From contig JAAXHF010000125.1 in assembly GCA_012271025.1 (NCBI GenBank), forward strand, positions 1 through 24,510: a DNA stretch of 24,510 nt, in the 5' to 3' direction. Under the pieces are notes generated by a model. It was not told the DNA's origin and did no database searches. It saw only the letters and a list, made by a program, of their open reading frames with translations. Position numbers and translations under genes: made by a program. This document shows, one piece after another, positions 20,759-24,510 of the stretch (the first letter of the stretch is position 1; every line of letters begins with the position of its first letter). This stretch comes from Deltaproteobacteria bacterium. GTDB taxonomy: Bacteria > Desulfobacterota_B > Binatia > Bin18.

Positions 20759-22435
20759 TTATTTCATTTTCGCCCACGCCCGACGATAATCCTCAAAGGT
20801 GTCAATTTCCAGCCAGCCTTTATAGATATCTACACACGCGACCTGATGGTCGTGGTTGACTAGTTCCTGCAACATGTCGGTAAAAGCGGCCCGTTGGATC
20901 GAGATGGCCTCGTGAAAGCGGCCGGTGTGAAACCGTTCGCGAACCCCGTGATAGGTCTGGCGTAGGAGTTGGGCGCCCATCTCAGAGAACATGGCCAGGC
21001 CGATAAACTCTCCATCGGCGTCTCGGGCCGACAGGTTTCGGCCAATACGGGACAGTGTCGTGCCTTCCGTGGCTGGCAGAAAGCGGTAGCCGGGCTGGGG
21101 CGGTTGGTGGGTGACGACAAGGTCCGGCTTATTGGCCTGAAGCTCCTCGGCTGAGCGGGGCTGATCATTCCACGCCCGATCAACCACGATGCTGATATCG
21201 GCCTGCGACCTGAGCAATTTTTCGACGATGGTCGGGTCGAAGATAATATCGGAGTACAGAAACAGAAACGGTCCCGACATTTCCGTTTCGGCCACAAACA
21301 GCGAGATCAACTCTCCGGTATCGAGAAACGCGTCGTTGTCGTAGTAGCGGATGTTGGGCAGATTGATCTGTTCCTTTTGGTAGCCACGCACCACGATGAT
21401 ATCTTTCACCCCGCACTCGTTCAGGGCGCTGATCTGGCGCTCAAGAATCGTCTGGCCCTTGATTTCCAGCATCGCCTTGGGACGATCTTCAATGAGCGGC
21501 AGCAGGTTTTCTTCAAAGCCTGCGGCGATAATAATGGCCGTGACTCGGTGCCCGCCCGGAACGAGAAATTTTTGCTCGTTGGCCTGTAGAGCGGGGACGC
21601 CGACCAACTCGTAGATGTCGGACAGGCTGGCAATCTGGTCGTCCACCGCAGCCGGCCGTTCCTCGGCCTTGAGGGTGGTGAGGGCGTGGCGCATCGCGCT
21701 GACGGCCGCCCGCAAGACTTGGTTGGCAAAGATAATCAGCCTGAAGCCGGCTGCTGCCAGCTCAGCCGTGCTAGTGTCGGCGTAGGTTGTTGGTACACAC
21801 ACCAGAGGGCAGGCATTGTCCCAGTCAGCCGTGAAGTTTTGGAGTTCCTCGAAGCCTGCCGCCTTTGAGTGGACCAGAATGGCGTCGGCTCCTGCTTCGG
21901 CGTAGGCCCTGGCACGCTTGAGCGCTTCGTGTTTGCCCCAGCCGGCAATCAGGGCCTCGGTGCGGGCGATGACGACAAAATTGGGATCGTTTTGCGCCGC
22001 CTTGGCGGCCTGGATCTTCCGGGCGTGCTCATCAACAGGAACCAACTCGCGTCGGACCCCGGCGTAAAAGCTGCACCGTTTCGGAAAGATGTTGTCCTCA
22101 ATACACAGCCCAGCGACACCCGCCCGCTCGTATTCGGCAACCGTGCGGATGACATTGATAGCGTTGCCAAAGCCATTATCACAGTCAGCAATAACGGGGA
22201 TGTTGACCGCTGCGCTCATGCGTCGGACCGCGTCAAGCGTTTCACTCATGGTCAGGATATTGGCATCGGGCAGGGCGCTGACCGCAGAAATGCCAAAACC
22301 GCTCGCCCAGATCGCATCAAACCCGGCTTCTTCAGCTAGCCTTGCCGACAGTGCATCGTGGGCTCCGAGGACGAGGCTTGGCTGGGAACGGCGGAGCAAA
22401 GCACGCAGTTTTTCTGTCATCGAAAGGCCAGGCAT
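20759..22435 (-). CDS. PEP-mutase-superfamily enzyme fused to a nucleotidyltransferase domain
   Basis: A 558-residue two-domain protein. Residues 1-295 follow PEP mutase closely: AHDALSARLAEEAGFDAIWASG, Asp57, Asp84/Asp86 (DCDNGFGN), Glu113 and Arg158 (ARTEALIAGWG), all at PepM metal/substrate positions with a one-residue offset from the Mytilus enzyme. The gating loop reads EDNIFPKRCS instead of EDK-x5-NS; Cys121 replaces Asn122, matching the KRC of isocitrate/methylisocitrate lyases. Residues 298-558 are a sugar/CTP-type nucleotidyltransferase (RPKAMLEIKGQTILE, YSDIIFD), but the G-x-G-x-R loop is degenerate (AAGFEENLLPL). The fold suggests phosphonate or related C-P/C-C chemistry plus nucleotide activation, as in PepM-cytidylyltransferase fusions. 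A longer frame from GTG 22543 adds a low-complexity N-terminus; 22435 fits the promoter and family. Confidence 0.88.
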   Translation of the reverse strand: MPGLSMTEKLRALLRRSQPSLVLGAHDALSARLAEEAGFDAIWASGFGISAVSALPDANILTMSETLDAVRRMSAAVNIPVIADCDNGFGNAINVIRTVAEYERAGVAGLCIEDNIFPKRCSFYAGVRRELVPVDEHARKIQAAKAAQNDPNFVVIARTEALIAGWGKHEALKRARAYAEAGADAILVHSKAAGFEELQNFTADWDNACPLVCVPTTYADTSTAELAAAGFRLIIFANQVLRAAVSAMRHALTTLKAEERPAAVDDQIASLSDIYELVGVPALQANEQKFLVPGGHRVTAIIIAAGFEENLLPLIEDRPKAMLEIKGQTILERQISALNECGVKDIIVVRGYQKEQINLPNIRYYDNDAFLDTGELISLFVAETEMSGPFLFLYSDIIFDPTIVEKLLRSQADISIVVDRAWNDQPRSAEELQANKPDLVVTHQPPQPGYRFLPATEGTTLSRIGRNLSARDADGEFIGLAMFSEMGAQLLRQTYHGVRERFHTGRFHEAISIQRAAFTDMLQELVNHDHQVACVDIYKGWLEIDTFEDYRRAWAKMK

Positions 22436-22442
22436 GGCCGAG

Positions 22443-22471
22443 ACTATACGACCTCGGGTCCGAGACGACAA
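22443..22471 (-). promoter_or_regulatory. Sigma-70-type promoter just before the PEP-mutase-like gene
   Basis: On the minus strand, TTGTCG (22471-22466), a 17-bp spacer, then TATAGT (22448-22443, 5/6). The -10 ends only 7 nt before the ATG at 22435, so transcription should begin at or next to the start codon. The spacer holds a palindrome, CTCGG-GT-CCGAG (22453-22464), a possible operator. Confidence 0.5.
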
Positions 22472-22511
22472 GTGCCCGAGCGGTCCGGTGCCTGGCTTGG
22501 CGGTCGTCTGT

Positions 22512-24425
22512 TCAGACGGCTGGATCGATGCGCTGGAGGTCACCTAAGGCGAGACGAATTTCGTCCAGACGGTCGTCCAGGGCGGTCGGCGCATCAATCG
22601 CAAACACGGCTCCCTGCCAGCGGTCGGGATCTCGGAGCCAGGCCGCAAGGATGACACTGGCGTCGATTTCTTCCGGTCGTAGGGGCGGGTCACGGTCCTG
22701 GCTGAAACGTTCCCGAGTCAGACGGGCAAAGGTGGCGATATCGTCCTCTGAGTGGACGGGGCTGCCATGGATGAGCCTCCCGTTGAGCACCAAATAGGCT
22801 TGGGCAGCTCCGGGCTGGTGGCCGGGCAGGAGCAGGAAAGCGTGGGCGCGGGTAATGATCCAGTTGAAGCGGCGGTGCATATTCAGGATATGGTCGAGCA
22901 GCTCGAGGTCTTTTTGCAGACGGGCCGCGCTTTCGAAGCGCAGGCGGGCGGCCAGTGCGTCGCGTTTGGCCAGCAGGGAATCCCGCACTCCGGTATCGTT
23001 GCCCTCGAGAAACCGCTGAAAGGTCTCGACCTGTTCTTGATACGCGGCACGTGACACCTGCACATTACACGGGGCGCTGCAAGCGCCGATCTGCCCGCTG
23101 ACGCACGGAGAAAAGTCCGGGTCCGGAGTCAAATTCCCCTGACAGGTACGCAGACCAAACAGGCGGGCTAACAGTCCCTGGGCTTGTTCAGCAAGCGCCC
23201 GGCTCCGAAAGGGGCCGATGTACAGAGCCCGATTGCTGGCTGGCTTGGTGGCCAGGGACAGACGGGGAAACGGATTGGTCACGCTCAGTTTGAGGAAGGC
23301 AACCCGGGGGAGGTGTTTTGAACGGGTGTTATAGGGCGGTTTGAGGGTGCGGATGAGCGTTGCCTCGCGGAGCGCGGCCTCAAGCTCTGAGCCCGTCTGT
23401 TCGTAGCTGACGTCGTGGACATGGCGCACGAGGTCGAGCACTTTGTCGCTGTGGCCGGCGGAGTTGGTGAAGTACGAACGGACCCGCCGTTTGAGGTTTT
23501 TTGCCTTCCCGATATACAGCAGCCGGCCCTCGCGGTTCAGCATGCGATACACGCCGGGCCCGTCCGGGATACGGGCCAGCGCCAGACGGGGCAGCTGATA
23601 TTCAAAGCGGCGCCCGTCGCGGGCGATATGCTGAAAGTCGAGCAACTGGCTGAGGGTCGTGATGCCACGCGCCGGCAGCTGTTCCAGAAAGATGAGAAAC
23701 ACCTCCGCGGTGATCCGTGCGTCGCCCAGGGCTCGGTGGCGGTCAGGACCTGACACGCCACACTGTGCGGCCAGCGCGTCGAGGGTGCGGGAACGGAGGC
23801 TGGGCAAGAGACGCTTGGCCAAACGCCGGGTGCACAGGACGGGGTTGAGCAGTGGGCCAGCCATGAGACGCTGGGCGTCATGATTAAGGAAAGCCAGATC
23901 AAAATCGGCGTGATGAGCGACAAGCGGGGCCGAGCCAATAAAGGTTTGGAAGTCCGGAAAGACCGCATCGATACGTGGCTGGTCACGCAGCATGTGGTCG
24001 GTGATGCCAGTCAGCCGGATCACGGCTGGCGGGATCCGGCGGCCGGGATTGACCAAGGCGTGAAACTCGTCCGTCAGCCGTCCGTGTGTGATCCGAACCG
24101 CAGCCATTTCGGTGATGGCTGCCGGGCCTGGTTTGAAGCCGGTCGTTTCGAGATCGAGGACGACAAACTCGGTATCGGCAATCGCCCGCTGGAGAGCGCT
24201 ATGGATGGTGGCATACCAAAGATCACTCGCCGCGTCATACGCAAAATGCGGGTCGGTACCGATCGCCGTATGCAGAAAACGGGTATCGAACTCGAGCCTC
24301 CGATTGGGCCTGAGGCCCGAACCCGCTCCGGGTGTGAAGAGCACGTTCAAGAGCTCGGCCGAGCTGGCCCCTCCGGGTCGCGCGGCCACATAGTCGTAGA
24401 GTTTCTGGCGCACGGTAGGGAACAT
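22512..24425 (-). CDS. DnaQ-type exonuclease fused to a UvrC/Cho-like GIY-YIG nuclease
   Basis: A 637-residue fusion. Residues 1-80 look like a small winged-helix-type domain. Residues 85-250 are a DEDDh 3'-5' exonuclease: Asp91/Glu93 (DLETTG), Asp174 (HHADFDLAFLN), His230 and Asp235 (DRHRALGDAR). Residues 288-370 are GIY-YIG: GVY (291-293), YIG (304-306), the RRVRS arginines and Glu354 (REATLIR). Four Cys (428, 441, 449, 453) match the UvrC Cys cluster, followed by a UVR-like helix (LAARLRFESAARLQKDLELL, 491-510). The UvrC C-terminal endonuclease and HhH domains are absent, so it could make only the GIY-YIG-side incision, like Cho. Similar exonuclease-GIY-YIG fusions occur in actinobacteria. 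No uvrA/uvrB is adjacent. The start has no clear Shine-Dalgarno. Confidence 0.92.
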   Translation of the reverse strand: MFPTVRQKLYDYVAARPGGASSAELLNVLFTPGAGSGLRPNRRLEFDTRFLHTAIGTDPHFAYDAASDLWYATIHSALQRAIADTEFVVLDLETTGFKPGPAAITEMAAVRITHGRLTDEFHALVNPGRRIPPAVIRLTGITDHMLRDQPRIDAVFPDFQTFIGSAPLVAHHADFDLAFLNHDAQRLMAGPLLNPVLCTRRLAKRLLPSLRSRTLDALAAQCGVSGPDRHRALGDARITAEVFLIFLEQLPARGITTLSQLLDFQHIARDGRRFEYQLPRLALARIPDGPGVYRMLNREGRLLYIGKAKNLKRRVRSYFTNSAGHSDKVLDLVRHVHDVSYEQTGSELEAALREATLIRTLKPPYNTRSKHLPRVAFLKLSVTNPFPRLSLATKPASNRALYIGPFRSRALAEQAQGLLARLFGLRTCQGNLTPDPDFSPCVSGQIGACSAPCNVQVSRAAYQEQVETFQRFLEGNDTGVRDSLLAKRDALAARLRFESAARLQKDLELLDHILNMHRRFNWIITRAHAFLLLPGHQPGAAQAYLVLNGRLIHGSPVHSEDDIATFARLTRERFSQDRDPPLRPEEIDASVILAAWLRDPDRWQGAVFAIDAPTALDDRLDEIRLALGDLQRIDPAV

Positions 24426-24479
24426 CCGGTAATCGTAAGACTTGTGTCGCCTCTGGGCTGGCTGTAGAATCCGGTCGCC

Positions 24480-24508
24480 AGCATAACGTGAACAGTCCGA
24501 CTTTCCAA
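24480..24508 (-). promoter_or_regulatory. Candidate sigma-70 promoter for the DnaQ/GIY-YIG gene
   Basis: On the minus strand, TTGGAA (24508-24503), a 17-bp spacer, then TATGCT (24485-24480). It lies 54 nt before the ATG. No LexA-like CTG-N10-CAG box is seen in the visible 85 nt. Confidence 0.45.
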
Positions 24509-24510
24509 GG

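Noticed and set aside
22674..22685. GTAGGGGCGGG, a possible half of the hairpin repeat family
   Set aside because: It lies inside the nuclease coding sequence and has no matching arm.
1..24510. tRNA, rRNA, CRISPR arrays, insertion sequences or prophage genes
   Set aside because: No cloverleaf, repeat-spacer pattern, transposase or phage motif was recognised on either strand by reading.

Overview
This 24.5 kb window is a gene-dense, GC-rich stretch (about 60% GC by eye) of an ordinary bacterial chromosome. It carries 24 protein-coding genes that I can support. I see no tRNA, rRNA, CRISPR array, transposase or phage gene. The mix of CaiB/BaiF CoA-transferases, an ACMSD-type amidohydrolase, a molybdenum hydroxylase, plant-type GshA, Aat, an ECF sigma factor with a zinc-finger anti-sigma, and a lipoprotein signal suggests an uncultured Gram-negative heterotroph, for example a Tectomicrobia/Entotheonella-like, Binatia-like or deltaproteobacterial-grade lineage. 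That placement is inference and could be wrong.

Layout. Positions 1-3627 (+): a MoaD/ThiS-like protein closed by a textbook intrinsic terminator, then a molybdenum hydroxylase large subunit and an alpha/beta hydrolase. Two related hairpin repeats ending in CCCCTAC lie before the first two genes. Positions 3628-4313: an AT-richer pocket on the minus strand with a short membrane protein and a 30-residue single-helix microprotein. Positions 4314-6450 (-): amidohydrolase, Nudix CoA-pyrophosphatase and a small helical protein. Positions 6662-9159 (+): two family III CoA-transferases. Positions 9167-15388 (-): a co-directional run coding for the E1 alpha and beta subunits of an acetoin/2-oxoacid dehydrogenase, AcoX, a D-2-hydroxyacid dehydrogenase, a cupredoxin-like lipoprotein, the fluoride channel CrcB, a small exported protein and Aat. 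Positions 15600-17931: glutamate-cysteine ligase (-) and trehalose-6-phosphate phosphatase (+), divergent around a palindrome. Positions 18044-24425 (-): a DnaQ/GIY-YIG nuclease, a PEP-mutase-superfamily/nucleotidyltransferase fusion, a squalene-cyclase-like toroid protein, a Rieske ferredoxin, an ECF sigma factor and its anti-sigma.

The most unusual part is 18044-22471. The PEP-mutase-like enzyme keeps the whole PepM scaffold, but its gating loop carries the Cys of isocitrate/methylisocitrate lyases in place of the PepM Asn. It is fused to a nucleotidyltransferase domain with a degenerate nucleotide-binding loop. It appears to have its own sigma-70-type promoter placed so close that the message may be leaderless. 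It is followed by a cyclase-like protein with a changed DxDD motif and a Rieske protein, then a sigma/anti-sigma pair. None of the usual phosphonate partners (phosphonopyruvate decarboxylase, AEP transaminase) is in the window. This set is the best candidate here for an undescribed pathway. The aco-like run, which lacks E2 and E3 and has gained a 2-hydroxyacid dehydrogenase, is a second candidate for a non-standard assignment.
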